From Sipunculus nudus (lineage: Eukaryota > Annelida > Sipuncula > Golfingiida > Sipunculidae), in contig CM049322.1 of assembly GCA_026874595.1 (NCBI GenBank), positions 37,755,340 to 37,819,339 of the forward strand: a DNA stretch of 64,000 bases, given 5' to 3'. Shown in pieces: positions 1 through 13,098 of this stretch (position 1 is its first letter; each line of letters starts with the position of its first letter). The translations under genes and the position numbers were made by a program. The notes under the pieces are model-generated. The model did not search any database. It was given only the letters and a program-made list of their open reading frames with translations, and had not been told where the DNA came from.

Positions 1-102
1 ATGGCATTCCCATTCATATTTCAGATTAGTCTGCACAAGAATAACAAATCATGTTTTATATATTATACATAAGGCTTTCCTGAAAGACTCTCCTGAAAAG
101 AG

Positions 103-104
<2 letters not shown>

Positions 105-170
<66 letters not shown>
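105..170. repeat. (TA)n microsatellite
   Basis: Uninterrupted TA dinucleotides, about 33 units. Confidence 0.95.
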
Positions 171-185
<15 letters not shown>

Positions 186-1563
186 GAAGCAAATATACAG
201 TATTAAAGTTATATATGTTTGTTATATACATATATATGAATGACCTGGAGACCTACAGTTGTCAAGGGGAGCTAATTATTCCGTTACACCTGCATGGAAA
301 AGCGTCATCGCCTGCCGTCTGGTCTCTTAAGTGCATGAATTCATACCTGGTAGATTCATAGACGTATACATTAATACATAGTCGAGAGCAACCTGTGTTA
401 TAGTGCGTGCAAATATGGTAGGCAGTACCTAGGACCCAAATGGTGCATTGAAGCAAGTTAGAGTCTGCGATCCCGGGTTCAGTTACATGTGGTATTCAAA
501 GAAACATACTGCATGATCACGCGCGGTGTTGTACCAATGCGAAGGCAAGTGTCGTCTGCGTAAACTAATTCAAGGTGGTTCCGAGAAGGCGGTTTTGCCC
601 AACTTAGTACGTTTATCTAATATCGTGTACGCTGTAAATAAAAGCGGATTAATATTCGGATGTGTGTCCAGTGCATAGCTGCTTGCTTACCAGGGTTTGA
701 GGATATATCTAGCTGTGACGTTATTGACAATTATTTCAAAGCGAATTTCTAATGATTTAAGCGAAATAAGTCGCTACCTGGAAAGGACCATATATGTCTA
801 CGTCAGACCAACTGCATTTGTGTGCATTGGGAAGCTACGAACTTAATGAAAAGACAGGTTCAACTTCAGCCATGCAAACTATATAAATTTCGGTGAAAAG
901 AGGGTACATTTGAAAGATACAAATATAGCATATGTCTATGTTATATACAGGACGCGTTTTCTGACAGCCGTGTTGACAGACCGTGTCCTAGGCACTTTCA
1001 AGTCACGTGTGTTAACTGGACCGGACTATACTCAGGAATAGCGAGGAGCTATATGGGTGTGCGTGTTGGGAAGGTAGGTGATTTAATTAAACCCACATAT
1101 AAGGTTAAACAGTTGTGCAAATATGGTTTACGTGCTTACAAAAGACGAACTGGGTATTGTTAAGCGGGCGATATAGAAAGTCGCGTTGCTCGATCTTCCC
1201 TTTTTTCATAATATCAACTCTTTGATGCGCGTGCCCAATAACTCCGTGCCAGAAAATTCCTAGCTGGTTTATCTGATCTCTTCCGCTATATATCCTTTTC
1301 ATTTTTGATTTTGCAAATTGTCCACTACGTAATTCAGGAGCAATCTTGCCCCATAACATAATTAATGACACATTTTATAACGAGTGTTATTTTTATTTCC
1401 ATGGTCGACTTAATTGTACATTACATTAAACAAACATATTTCAGCATAACGTAATAAAATATATTCCACCTGGACATGCAGCTTTCAGGGCATTTGCATT
1501 TACTTGATTTTTGAATTGATATCCGTTTGATAATATTTAATATTTAATATTGGTAATATGTAG

Positions 1564-1569
<6 letters not shown>

Positions 1570-1607
<38 letters not shown>

Positions 1608-1786
1608 GACACACACACATATTCACTGAATATATAGTTATATTCATTTATATACTTTTCTGTATGTGAATATATATATAATCATATGTATGTATACTAT
1701 ATAAACATATATATATTATTTTTAGTATATATATATTTGACATATTTATATATATATATATTTGACATATGTATATATATATATTT

Positions 1787-1816
<30 letters not shown>
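1570..1816. repeat. Clustered (TA)n arrays with TTTGACATA interruptions
   Basis: A pure (TA)n run at 1570-1604 is followed by AT-rich sequence and, at 1725-1816, three runs of TA each followed by tttgacata. This forms a small higher-order repeat. Confidence 0.85.
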
Positions 1817-1822
<6 letters not shown>

Positions 1823-2140
1823 ATAAAAACCGAAAGAGAGTACGTGTATACATATGTGTGTACTCATGGGGAGGAGGGTAGGGTGTAGACCTACTGCTGG
1901 TATATCGTTACTAGTTAGTGTAGAATATTTCATGATGTAGCGTAGAACCCTGTGTTTACACCTGCAAAAACATGTATAGTATTAAGTGCCCAGAAATCCA
2001 TGTGTGTTTTGAGATCGAACAATAAAAGACCGGTAATATGGATCCCCTGGACCAATACATAAAGGATCAACAGATCCAAAATACTACTATATAGGATCCT
2101 GACCAACATTGGGGTGTGTGCTGTATTTGCACAGGGAAAA

Positions 2141-2240
2141 TACTGTAGTTGGCTTATTTTTCGCGAAGGCTCAAATTCACGATATCTCGGAGGGGAAATT
2201 ATCGCGAAAATAAAACCGTCGTGAATAAGACCCCACATAT
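2141..2240. mobile_element. Compact foldback copy of the CGCG-type MITE
   Basis: The two halves are near-complementary. TACTGTAGTTGGCTTATTTT at the left pairs with the right end (reverse complement TATGTGGGGTCTTATTCACG), and TTTTTCGCGA faces TCGCGAAAAT. At about 100 bp it is essentially a hairpin of two terminal repeats. Confidence 0.65.
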
Positions 2241-2994
2241 GCAAAGGTGAATATAAAATAATTCTATAACCTCGAATGCATGTATATTGTGTCGGTAGCG
2301 CCACTATAGCATATATACATTTTATATATTACAAGTATGTCAAAGATTGACACCTTAGTTTATCTCCCATTGTCATTGCCGTAAGAATTTCCGCCTGGTC
2401 GATGCTCCCTTTATAATCCCCTCCTACAATTATTGAGATTTTGCCTGAATAGTAGGTAATTGATGTGATAATGATTTTGTACCATGTATAAGTTACTGTA
2501 AGGTAAAATGCGAGAATGAAACCATTGTGAAACACCGAAGAATCCAAGCCCAGAAAAATTTGTATCATACCTCATTAACTTGACGGTTGTAACACAGGTC
2601 TGCTCTGCCTGCTAGAATAAAGGCGGCCCGTAATACCTGAATCCAACGACGGTATTCGCCTCTGACGGGAATATTAAACTGCTCTATATTGCAATGGTAA
2701 AGAATACTTAAAATTGCCTGTTCAATTGCCTGTAGAATATATGTGACGTTTGATTTATGCTGTGTAAATATGAGTGAACGTTAGGTAATATCTGCTAAGT
2801 AAAGTTCGCCCCTGTGACGGGAGAATGAGACAGGTAAAATGGTTGAATGCGCATGTGCGGAAGTTGACAGTACATTAGTGACTTTTGGCGAGAGCGTGTG
2901 AAGCAACGCTATTTTTGTTATTTCCAAAATTATGGTAGGCTGTTTTGTCGCCAGTGTTTTTTTTTTGTTGAACCTGTTTGGGTTATGATCGACG

Positions 2995-3090
2995 GCCATT
3001 TTAGCCCCCAACATGATATAATCACGTGGGTATAAACAAAACGGAGAATCTCTGCACGGTGGGATCGTTGCTTTTTTGGCTTATTTCTAT
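2995..3090 (+). repeat. Dispersed repeat R2, fragment
   Basis: It contains 'agcccccaacatgatataat', 'cacgtgggtataaacaaaac' and 'ctgcacggtgggatcg', shared with 22323, 22885 and 45433. Confidence 0.45.
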
Positions 3091-3798
3091 AACATAGGAA
3101 TTAGAAATTATCGTTATTTAAAAGGTGCACGTATGGTTTGTTCTTTAAATATAAAGTCTTACTCTCCAAATAATTTCACCCAATTCCTGAGTAATGTTAC
3201 AAAAGACAAACCAACCAAATAACCATCCAACTCGGTAACCGACCAACCAAGACCTTGTGGAGGTATAACTAACCAGAACGAGTCATACATTATACAGACT
3301 GCTGACTTTTGGGTATTTTACCCTGAATGGAACGACACCTTGGGGGTTTGGTATTTCACCTTGAGCGTCCTTGAACTGCATACCAAGTGGCTCCAGCACA
3401 TGGCAGTTCAGTGCAGTGTCATGGGACTAGTAGTCCCATGAGACTACAAGTCGCACATTCCTCGAACCTCTGGCTCAATTTGTTTAGGACTAATGTGAAT
3501 GTGTGTGAATTTCCATATAAAGCACCGAGTTCAGTTAATATTTATTTATCCCCAATACAATCATACTCAATTATATCTTCAAATACGAGACCACGATAAT
3601 ACTAAATTAAACACTCACTAGTTAGAGTCACCAAGGCACAGGCGTTGTCGTAAAACAAACAAAACTACTTATATAACTGTTTCAGTGTTTATAAACAGGA
3701 AAATGGGATATTACAATAAAAGGTTTATATTGGTATTTATTTGTGCAGTTTGAATGTAATACATTACATGCAATATACGTGTTTCTTTTTTCTTTTAG

Positions 3799-3886
3799 GA
3801 CATGGACCGATATTAAAATTACATTTCGGATTTACAAATTGTGAAGACTCGGATTTGGGCAGTGTCTTGGTTGGGACCGCTGTCAG
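3799..3886 (+). CDS. Orphan internal exon of an unidentified gene
   Basis: The segment sits between a strong acceptor (tttcttttttcttttag) and a perfect donor (CAG followed by GTAAGT). Only one frame is open: two bases completing a codon, then 28 codons containing GPILKLHFGFTNCEDSD and LGSVLVGTAV, then a split codon. Start phase is 1, end phase 2. The residue mix is protein-like and unlike the surrounding AT-rich junk. No partner exon was identified within the window, and I do not recognise the family. It could be one exon of a gene with long introns running left or right, or a stranded exon of a dead gene. A tRNA-derived SINE-like sequence begins about 45 bp after the donor. Confidence 0.5.
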
Positions 3887-3929
3887 GTAAGTGTTATTGT
3901 TACCACAAACAACTTCTGTGGTATTCTGC

Positions 3930-4045
3930 TAATAATTGATCATTCTACTTGTACAATGAAAGATGCGGGTTCGAATCCGATTGTGGCAAGTGTCAGCCCA
4001 TGCCGGACTTGGACAAAAAAAAGTGAAAAAAAGGAAAAAATGGTA
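3930..4045 (+). repeat. tRNA-derived SINE-like fragment
   Basis: An exact pol III B-box (GGTTCGAATCC, about 3967-3977) follows an anticodon-arm-like CATTctacttgtacAATG. An A-rich tail (aaaaaaaagtgaaaaaaagg, 4014-4036) follows about 40 bp later. No good A-box or acceptor stem is present, so this is not a functional tRNA gene. Confidence 0.5.
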
Positions 4046-4412
4046 TTATTACAGTTTTTTTCTCTCGGGTATCGGGACTGTTTAAAAGGGGACCGATGGT
4101 AGTATGGTATGACAGATGGTAGTATGTGTAATAAGCACAGTCTATCTTTCCTGGAGGAACCGATGGCACACCAGTGTGGCTAAGTCTTTGCTCTCCAAGG
4201 GTAATAGTGGTGTACTTCCAACAAATAAGTTTTTCTGACAGGAAGATGCTTGGGTGCCGGTAATCAAAATTAATATAAAAAAGCCTAGGTTAGTATAGTA
4301 GTTCAGGTCGTTGAAGTGGCAAAAGAGGCATTTATTTCAAACGAAAATAGTTTGAAAGAATCTGAAAGTGTTGATAGTTGTAACAATCCAGTGTCATGAT
4401 GGTACCGAGTTG

Positions 4413-4530
4413 GGCAATACATACTGAGTACTGCCTTAACCAGGCAATATCTATTGAGTACTCAAGCATGAGGTAGGTAATACTCATTAAGTACTCACGT
4501 ATGAAAGGTAATATCTGTTGAGTACTCGAG
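4413..4530 (+). repeat. Short minisatellite, four copies of about 31 bp
   Basis: Units begin at 4413, 4443, 4476 and 4507, each with gg(c/t)aata followed by ttgagtactc or a close variant. Confidence 0.65.
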
Positions 4531-5305
4531 TTCAAAATTTCCCAAAAATGTCTTTCCGGGTGAGGGCTAAGGGCACAGTGATTGACAGGCCTGTGACAGA
4601 GCTGGAGTTTAAAAACACCCTGTCAAGACATCATAGTGTTTACTGAATAGAAATCACCTTATTCCATAAAATGCAACCGGCGACCCAAAATGTGCTCAGT
4701 TGCATCAGATCCGCAAAATATTCAATATCAAGTAAACCTTTTATTGAAAAAAAAAAAAAATTTTTAGGACTGTAGCAGTTCTGCAGATAATTTCGCTTTA
4801 GTTATTGGCCATAGTTAAAAGAATATGTAGAATTCTTATACAGATAACCTTGGACCATTGAAGACGTTCTCATCATAGTAGTTCCTCACAGAGTGTACCT
4901 TATATTAATCAAAATGGAAAATGTAAAACCGAAAATGTGAAATTTTTATGTCCATGGGGTGTCTTTGTTTTACATTATGTCGGTCAAATAAGGACACCGA
5001 TAAACTCTCTCTGAAGACGCACAACCATACAAAAATGCACACACAAAACGCACACAAATATTCATGTAAGTTAATGTATTCATCTACATTGTTACTCTAA
5101 CATTGTTACAGTTCATGTAAACATCCGTGCACCTTTTCACAAACTGGAGGCAATATGTAAAGTGTGCTATGTGTTTAATGTCTTATAACATGGTCAGAAA
5201 ATATTCACAAGTCAATATGAATTAATTATTATTAATGTGATAAACATGATTAAAAGGCAGAAACTTTTGCATTCTCCCGTCCCTATCAACAAAAGATACA
5301 CTGCG

Positions 5306-5308
<3 letters not shown>

Positions 5309-5351
<43 letters not shown>
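5309..5351. repeat. (TA)n microsatellite
   Basis: Pure TA run of about 21 units. Confidence 0.95.
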
Positions 5352-5352
<1 letters not shown>

Positions 5353-6272
5353 CATCTTCAAGGTAGGCTTTTTAAATATGCTAGCGTTTTATACCTTGAA
5401 CGGACCTGTAATTTCTGGGTAATAAATATAAAAAAGTCATAAAGAAAGTGTAACATTAACGGTCGAGTCCATGTTTGTTGAGGTAATCACGGGAGAGATT
5501 TATAGTTCTGTGTACAGTCCATGTAAAAAGAGCGACAAAATACATTGTACCATCAAAAGCCGTGCCGAATGCTTAGAAGCCGACGACACCATAACGGGAT
5601 AGTCAAAACTCTCCAGGCGTAGAAAGTGGGGCGAGCCCGGGACGGGTCAGACATTCTCCGCATACCAGTACGACACATGTTGATTTTCAAAGCAAAAACA
5701 ATACCAGTGCGTTCAATGTTGAGTGTTAGCATTATCTGAGCGGGGAACAAATCTACGGAAGAATCGACTTCCTTTTCCGTTTTTTTATGTCTGGACCAAA
5801 GGTGGAATCACGACTGTTCTTTCATCTTCGTCACCATAGTGATACCGACCAGTTTTATAAAAGTAAATATCAATATATACGGCGGGCTGGCATATTGTAG
5901 TAAATATAAATGTATATTATTTTCCGGTAAGACAGAGTTGTTTTTAGTGCCTCCAGTGTAAATAAAGTTCAACTGTTACTACATACATAAATCAAACGTT
6001 CCCTCAACTTTCGAACCTTTGCGGGAGGTTATGGTTTTACCCACGTCTTACTCTCCCCGTCTGCTGTTAGACTGTTTGGCTTTACTCTTAAAGTAGAAAA
6101 AAATATAAATTATACGGATGTATTTAAAAATTAACAATTTCAACGACCATGAGCACTGTGCGTAACTCCTGGTCCAGGGCCATGTAAGCCAGCGTTTCAG
6201 AATAAGATTTTTTTGGTGTACTTTCATCATTTTAGTTATAAGAATAAGGGTCCTTTTTATCGGTATTTGAAT

Positions 6273-6350
6273 GACTCGAACACTAAGTGTCAATCGTCCT
6301 AGACAGGTGTCGCTAGTATGAAGGAAAAGGCAAGTTCTACTTGATGATGT
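6273..6350 (+). repeat. Dispersed repeat R5, copy 1
   Basis: 'cactaagtgtcaatcgtcct' and 'gacaggtgtcgctagtatg', then 'acttgatgatg', recur with about 70% identity by eye at 9523-9605. Confidence 0.4.
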
Positions 6351-9300
6351 TCATGGATTTTTTTTTAATTAAGGGTTCTTATTGGATTGAGATGGTTATG
6401 TCTGATTCTACGTCTCCTTTTAAATGCATTTCATCTCACAAAAAGATACCGGTTTTGGTTAAAGTTGATACGAAGGTATATTTTGTTACACTTTTTCTTA
6501 AATATTTTGAAAATTGTCAGCAGAATTCCTGGGATTTGGGTGGCTCTAAGTGAATCTAGTTGAACAGAAAAACAAACCGCTCAAATGTGTATGTTTCTTT
6601 TATTAAAAATTATCTGTGTGAGCATATAAAATAGCCCCATCTTAGTTTCAGGAAATAATCTAGTGTGAGGGAGTAGAAACAGCGACCCCTGGAGATACTT
6701 CAGCCGGTTCATAATTTTTGTCATCGTTTGGTGACTTCTGGATAAAATAGATATACACTCCTGGAATCATATTGTACCCGATTTCCGATTTTTTTTCTTA
6801 TATTTTTATAAGCTTAGGCTCCTAAAACTATAATTTTAATTTGACATGAATACCCTTAATTCCTTAGGATGCAGGGTACCAATCTATTCTACTAATTTCT
6901 TCGGAGCAGTTTTTTTTTATCTTTCTTTCTATCTATCCTCCATGCATATTTCACCCATATAGTTTATATTGCAATGATGCTCAGAGTACAAAGCGCCTTT
7001 AGTCATATACCGCCCTAGTCGTTATTTATTATTCTCCCCAGCTGTCACAAGTCGATCGACACGGTTACATTGAAGCGCCCGAGATGTCAATTGTATACAC
7101 ACATCCTTGGTCTGGTATTGGGACACTTCCAGCGCTGGCAGGCGCCCGCCCAGTTCCTGCATGCAGCATTTTTTTCTTTGTATCAAAGACATCACACGGA
7201 CAATAACTGATGAAGATATACATAACTCATATACATATTAACGCCTCAGTCATAATTGGGTACTGGTTTTAATGCATAGGAGCCGCTGCTCAATTGTCAA
7301 AGGTCCTGTTGTTGCAATAGCTGTAACAGCCAGTCTCGACGTCTTCTCTTGTCATTATCTATATAAGTGACGATATATAGAGACATATATTTGACAGATA
7401 CCAGCTAAAGGCGCTTTTTACAAATGTCTCACGTGACGTGCATGAGAATGCTCTATGTGCACTATATATGGTTCCCTTCCAAAAACTTTTTTATTGGATA
7501 GGCCCATTGCCTGTCGGTGGATGAGGATGAAGAAATCCACATGATAAGGCTTATATAACCCACGCAATCATGAACGGAACATCATAAAATTTTCATTGCA
7601 TTTCGGGAATGGGACAATAGAATTTGATTATACATTGGTGTGGATCCAGAACATGAACCGGATTTTGGAACGTCATCAAGGAATATCCCCAATGTACAAT
7701 CACTTATGTACAAATGAACCTGAGAATATGGGCCGAATTAGTGAAAGCGAATACATACCGAAGGTTCGCAATCCTCACACTGCAGATATCTAGTTCATTA
7801 ATAAAACAGATATTGTTACGTCTGGTGCTACGACAACAAGTATTACTACTGCCACTACTACTACTTCTACTACTTTTAATACGTCTACAGTTGCTACCAT
7901 CGTAAATACCTTTACTCTTCTCTTTTTACTGTTTCTGCTACTAGCATTTTTTTTAAATACAACCGTTACTACCACTGGAGCTTCTATTGCTGCTGGTGAT
8001 AGAAATCGATAGTAAAATCATATTCCATGATTAAAAGATAAAAACGACCGATACCCGTTTATTAATCAGTATTTCGGGTGTCATCTGTATTACCGTGAAA
8101 TGTGCTGTAAAGGTTTATTAATCAAATATTGACCGCGTAAAATCAGTCTAACTTATGCATCATGCTCAAAGGTTAATGTAAGGGCGGGGTTGTTGACATG
8201 TATTCGTTGCACACGGTTACGCTTTAATCATTTACGCAGTTTTGTGCCTGGTCTATTTATCTCATATCTCTGACAGAATAACAATAACAATATTTTATTA
8301 CGATAATATGACTTTTTTAGTATTTGTATAAATAATCATTTATGATCGATTATGCAAAAATACAATAGATTTAATCAAGTACGAAAGAAAACAACCTATC
8401 ATCGATATAATCGATTAAATAGCACACCACTTATTGCTACTACTACTTCTGATTTTGTTAATGGTAATATAACTGTCGACTTACCTAAGTAAAAATCATG
8501 AAAAGCTAATATTTTTTTAATATGTGACAAATGACGCAGAGGATGAGCGCTCCTGGGATATCATTGGGCAGATTGACTAAAACATATTATTTTTATTAAC
8601 CATATTTATGATATTTCTATGTGAAGTATCATTGTTGTATTTATCTCTTGGAATGCTTTTGGTATGCAGAAGTATCATTATATTTATGTTACCAACTGCA
8701 ATGTGTATATGAGGATGCTTTTATATAATCCCATACATTCAGTCAATATGTGATCTAATTTCTGGTTTCTCAGATATAAAGTCACATGTTTATAAACATT
8801 ATTTGCAAAGTTTTGTATTGCTTTCCTTCCTTATAATTACCGTAATACCTGGTTCATTTACGGACAGGTTATTTTTGGTACAGATATGCCTGAAAAAAAA
8901 TATGGGTACCCGAATACAGACCAAACTACAGACTCGAAATGTCTTTATAAAGAAATGAATCCTAGTAAATGGAGGACGATAATTTCTGCTCATATGTCAA
9001 ATACCAAATTTACATTTTATATGATACCAAACCTGAAGAATATCAATTAATACATAAAAAATACAGGAGGACCACGTGACACTAAGGATGCTTGGGGGAA
9101 CTAATTAATTCTGCTGAAGTTCTGCTGGAGGAAGATTACTTCCTCAAGTACACATCCGCCGCATTAGCGAGTCCTTGGAGGAAAACAAACACTCGAATGA
9201 ACGGATACAATACCTGCAGTTTTGTACAACGTAAATCAATATGCAGAAAGCTCTGTGCTAGCGTAATTGCGACTTCGGTCAGAACACGCAAGGCTTTATA

Positions 9301-9522
9301 TCCAAGGATATAATCGATGATAATGAGAAACAGAAGCTATTAATATCAACATTGTCGTCACTACGTCTGCTAAAATACACCTGTGCCACGAGCAGGAGAA
9401 ATGCGATATTTAAGAACCGACATGACTGTAGCCATTATAGATAGTGCAGAATACAGAGTATTTTTCTCTCTTTTTAATCTGAGATTTAACATTTTCTTGT
9501 GGTTTTCTACATGTAACGGACC

Positions 9523-9605
9523 CGAAAACTAAGTGTCATTCATCGCGGATAGGTATCGCTAATGTGGTGGAAAGCGTCTGTAAGTCGAATATGGTTGATG
9601 ACGTA
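9523..9605 (+). repeat. Dispersed repeat R5, copy 2
   Basis: 'aactaagtgtcattcatcg', 'gataggtatcgctaatgtgg' and 'ggttgatgacg' align to the copy at 6273. No terminal repeats were seen. Confidence 0.4.
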
Positions 9606-10433
9606 AGATTGATCGGTCAAAGTCACACACACACAGATATATTTATATATACTTTTTTAACAAACATGGCCACAGTTACAATGTTTGTGTGCTTCAGTTC
9701 AATGCTACCTCCAAATAGTTAACCCGGCTATACATGAGTGGAGATAGCGACATATATGTTAAATATTGATATAAAGCCTCTTGTGCCAATAGACCTTTGT
9801 TAGTTTCTACCTGTTAGAAGTTGCATGGTCTGATAAAAAAAGGAGATTCCTTTATTTAAGGAGGAGATTCCAGAGCACCTGGGGTGCCTCAGAAAAAGTC
9901 TTTATTGACAGGTCTATAATTGCTGCTCCCTAGGCAAATGGCGTTTGTTGAATAAATACGAGTTTTATTTATAGTAGCTTTATTTCCTGTGAATGCCTGT
10001 CACTTTTTACGCCATGAGCAATAACTGGTTTGAGGGAACTCCATTTTATCGGCTAGCTTGGCAATACTTATAAGTACAAACGTGAGCATATATACCTCCT
10101 TCACTAGAGAGCTTTTCTTTGAACCGATTTATAGCTGCGTATAAGATTAATACAAAGGTATTGCCAGGAAATAACATTAAGTTACATATACCGTAGAAAT
10201 CCGAATGAGCCCATTCGGCGGATATAGATGGATTGAACTTAATTTTGGTGATGTGGGATAAGCCGTAAACTTTCTTGTCTTTAATTGTTCTGTAAAAGGG
10301 ATTCATCTATACAGAAAATTTACGGTCATCTTCTTAGATTTATAAAATTGTTGTGATATTTGTATACAGTAAGGTCCGGATAACAAGATAATCCTCGAAA
10401 ATAGCCATTTTTGTTTACTGAGCTAGTGGGATA

Positions 10434-10645
10434 CAGAATCGGATCCAAGGAAGGCGTCAAAGGGGTCTGAACCCCCCCCCCCCCCCCCCCGCTCAGCCAC
10501 CTCAACCATTTTAAGGGTTTCAGATAATTTTTGTTGCGGCCGGGACACCCCCACCCCTCTCCGGACAAGGGAATTTTTTTTTAGGTTTGTCATAAGTCTT
10601 CCTGGATTGGGACCCTCCTTTTCCTAAATCCTGGATCCGCCCCTG
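10434..10645. mobile_element. Short inverted-repeat element with GGATCC-type ends
   Basis: The left end CAGAATCGGATCCAAGG and the right end CAGGGGCGGATCCAGG (reverse-complemented) form imperfect terminal repeats around 212 bp. The interior carries a run of about 20 C (10471-10490). Non-coding. Confidence 0.45.
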
Positions 10646-12203
10646 GAATTATTGTATAACAGACATTTTTAGAACTGACAAGTTACTCTGAGATGGATCC
10701 AAAGTCACTGGTCGTCGCGATGTGCTAGTAAGTGAGACGGTCGTTATGCAAACTTTATGAAAAAAAGGTAGTCTCCAAACACCTTTTTAAGAAACACTGG
10801 TTCAACAAATGCTCCGACCTTCAAAACGCCTTCGTCATTACCTCATGTATGATCAAATGCTTGGACAGACGTACAAAGCATACATGCTTCAGGGGCCTAA
10901 GTTAAAGAAGCCATCTAATAACAAACTGCATTCACCGGATTGTCAATAGAATGCCCCACTGTAGGTCAACGGCCTGCATGTTCGGACGACACTGTCACCC
11001 GACACCTACAACATATAACGATATGTCAGCATTATACCCTCTATGTATCCAACGTTAGATGCAAGTGGGGTTATTGTCACCAACCCTCCCTTGAATACTT
11101 TGTGTCAATATTGGCTAGTGGCACCCCGCATCGCCTTCTGTATACGTTGCGTTTGATCGCATTAAGGCGATGCCCCTCGTGTTGATATATGGGTGTGACT
11201 GCGGAGCCACTGGTCATAAGTTTTTAAATCTGGGGGCTCGTTTATGTGCAAAATATTGCAAAAAAACGCACTGTCTGAAGTTCTTGTTAAGCCGTATTGC
11301 GTCACATTGCAGGAAAAGCCATAGCTATGCTGCAAAGTATTTTTTGTATGCCCGCCTATGACAGGACATATTATGGTATACCCACGGTTCGTTCGTTAAC
11401 TCTAACAGTCACCGCGATAATTTAGCAAGGCTCTTCACAAAACTCGCCATAACAAGTTAGATTATGGGCAAAATCCACGCATATTTGATAAGATCAGATG
11501 TCACGGTGCTACTGTGTGGTGTCGCCATGACAACCTACCAGGAATATGATTGATCTTGAAAAAAACACTATAAAAATTATCAATATAATATCTCGCCTAA
11601 TTTCGATTTTCAGTAAAATCCATGAATATTTAATGAGGTCAGAGGTCACCAGACAATGATGAAGACATATAACAAATATGCAACGGGCGTACTATGCATC
11701 ATTCGCGGTGCTCTTGTTTTATCTTTTATAATTTATAAACTGAAATGTGTACGAATGGACTTGCTTCTTCACATTTATGTGCCCGTTTCACTCTGACAAA
11801 TCACACACAACGCTAAACAACACGATGTACAAAACGGAATAACTGTTATTTATCGTGACCACATGGTGAAATATTTAAAACTCCGATTTACGGCGGCAGT
11901 CTAATGTGTAATGACTTACCTCTCAATATTAAATATGCAGCCAACTTTTTGAAAAAATATTTTAGGTAGTTGTCGCGTTTTTTTTTCCGCAATTGTCTTA
12001 GGCAATCTTAGTTTTTGCTTTTATCATAAATAAGTTCTTCTACTGAATATTGTTAATTGAGGAAAATATGATGAGACTACTTATTGATGGAATTATGTCG
12101 AAATTTAAAAATTATCTGTTTATTCTCCATAAGTGAAGGGGACGATGGTTATTTTGACGCTTATCCCTTAGAGACCTCAGCCCCGAAACAATGCCTATGT
12201 GTG

Positions 12204-12207
<4 letters not shown>

Positions 12208-12252
<45 letters not shown>

Positions 12253-12270
12253 AAAAAGAGGGGGGGGAGG
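12208..12270. repeat. (GA)n microsatellite with poly-purine tail
   Basis: A GA run of about 20 units is followed by aaaaaaaaagagggggggag, all purine on the plus strand. Confidence 0.92.
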
Positions 12271-13031
12271 GAATATAAGGAAACATCAAATCTGCTGATG
12301 AACGCATACATGCAATTACCGTCAGACAGGCATTAACAAATGACCAACGGCGCTCTTACGATACCGTTATAGAGTCTCCCAACCGTTACATCTGTGGTCA
12401 GCATGCCAGCTGAAACGTCGCCATGGGGCAAGTCTTTAAGCATGACTGACTCCTAAATCGCCGGTGTCCCCTGTTTGTAGACATGGGGCTTTATGCATGA
12501 AAACATCACCCCTAGCTGACCTCAACGCGGCTACCCAGCCCGCCGTGTAAAATACCCACTACCTCTATACAGAGATCACGGCACAATACCTTATCAAAAT
12601 TAACAATAGTGGATACTGGTATAGAGTACATCAAAAGCTCACTTGTATGGCCGCTTTCCCAAGGACAAACGCCACAGTATCTGTTGGTGCTTTACTGGAA
12701 GTTTTGTGAGGACAGTTTAGATTAGGGATTTTAGAAGGGGTTTATTGGGAGTGTACCTAATTTAAAGGGATGCGCTGTTACCTCCGGTGCCTACCTGCGG
12801 GGTACACATTGGTTTAACTGATGCTGAGAAAGGATGCAGGCAAAGTAAGTGTCTCAGTTATAATGTATCTTTCTTATTTAAGTTTTAAAATAAGGAGAAA
12901 CTCGTGATTTCCTGTATAGGTAATGTGGTGTAACTGCTTATATAAGTTTGGTTGCATAAACGGGTGGAATTGATCCGAATCTGTATAATTAATTTTATAT
13001 TATTACAAATGCAAGACACTACTTTGTGTTC

Positions 13032-13032
<1 letters not shown>

Positions 13033-13095
<63 letters not shown>
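13033..13095. repeat. (TA)n microsatellite
   Basis: Pure TA run of about 31 units. Confidence 0.95.

Positions 13096-13098
<3 letters not shown>

Larger units (their letters stand above)
1..3798. other. Gene-free stretch
   Basis: It holds TA arrays (105-170, 1570-1816), the foldback MITE at 2141-2240 and an R2 fragment at 2995-3090. Short frames on the minus strand near 1105-1371 and 1930-2304 lack splice signals or recognisable motifs. It may be an intron of the gene owning the exon at 3799. Confidence 0.5.
4531..10433. other. Gene-poor AT-rich stretch
   Basis: It contains one TA array (5309-5351), the R5 repeat pair (6273, 9523) and triplet-rich DNA near 7840-7990. No exon with convincing splice sites and coding character was found on either strand. 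Confidence 0.5.

Noticed and set aside
1105-1371. Minus-strand 88-codon open frame
   Set aside because: Reads somewhat protein-like, but no motif, splice context or neighbour supports a gene.
3960-3990. tRNA gene
   Set aside because: A B-box is present but acceptor stem, D-arm and A-box are missing; a SINE remnant.
10046-10306. Minus-strand open frame beginning after an apparent acceptor
   Set aside because: Plausible composition and a GTATAT donor-like site, but no recognisable motif or partner exon. Evidence too thin.
12767-12845. Possible exon before a perfect GTAAGT donor
   Set aside because: One frame is open for about 25 codons, but there is no pyrimidine tract or good acceptor, and a stop lies just upstream.
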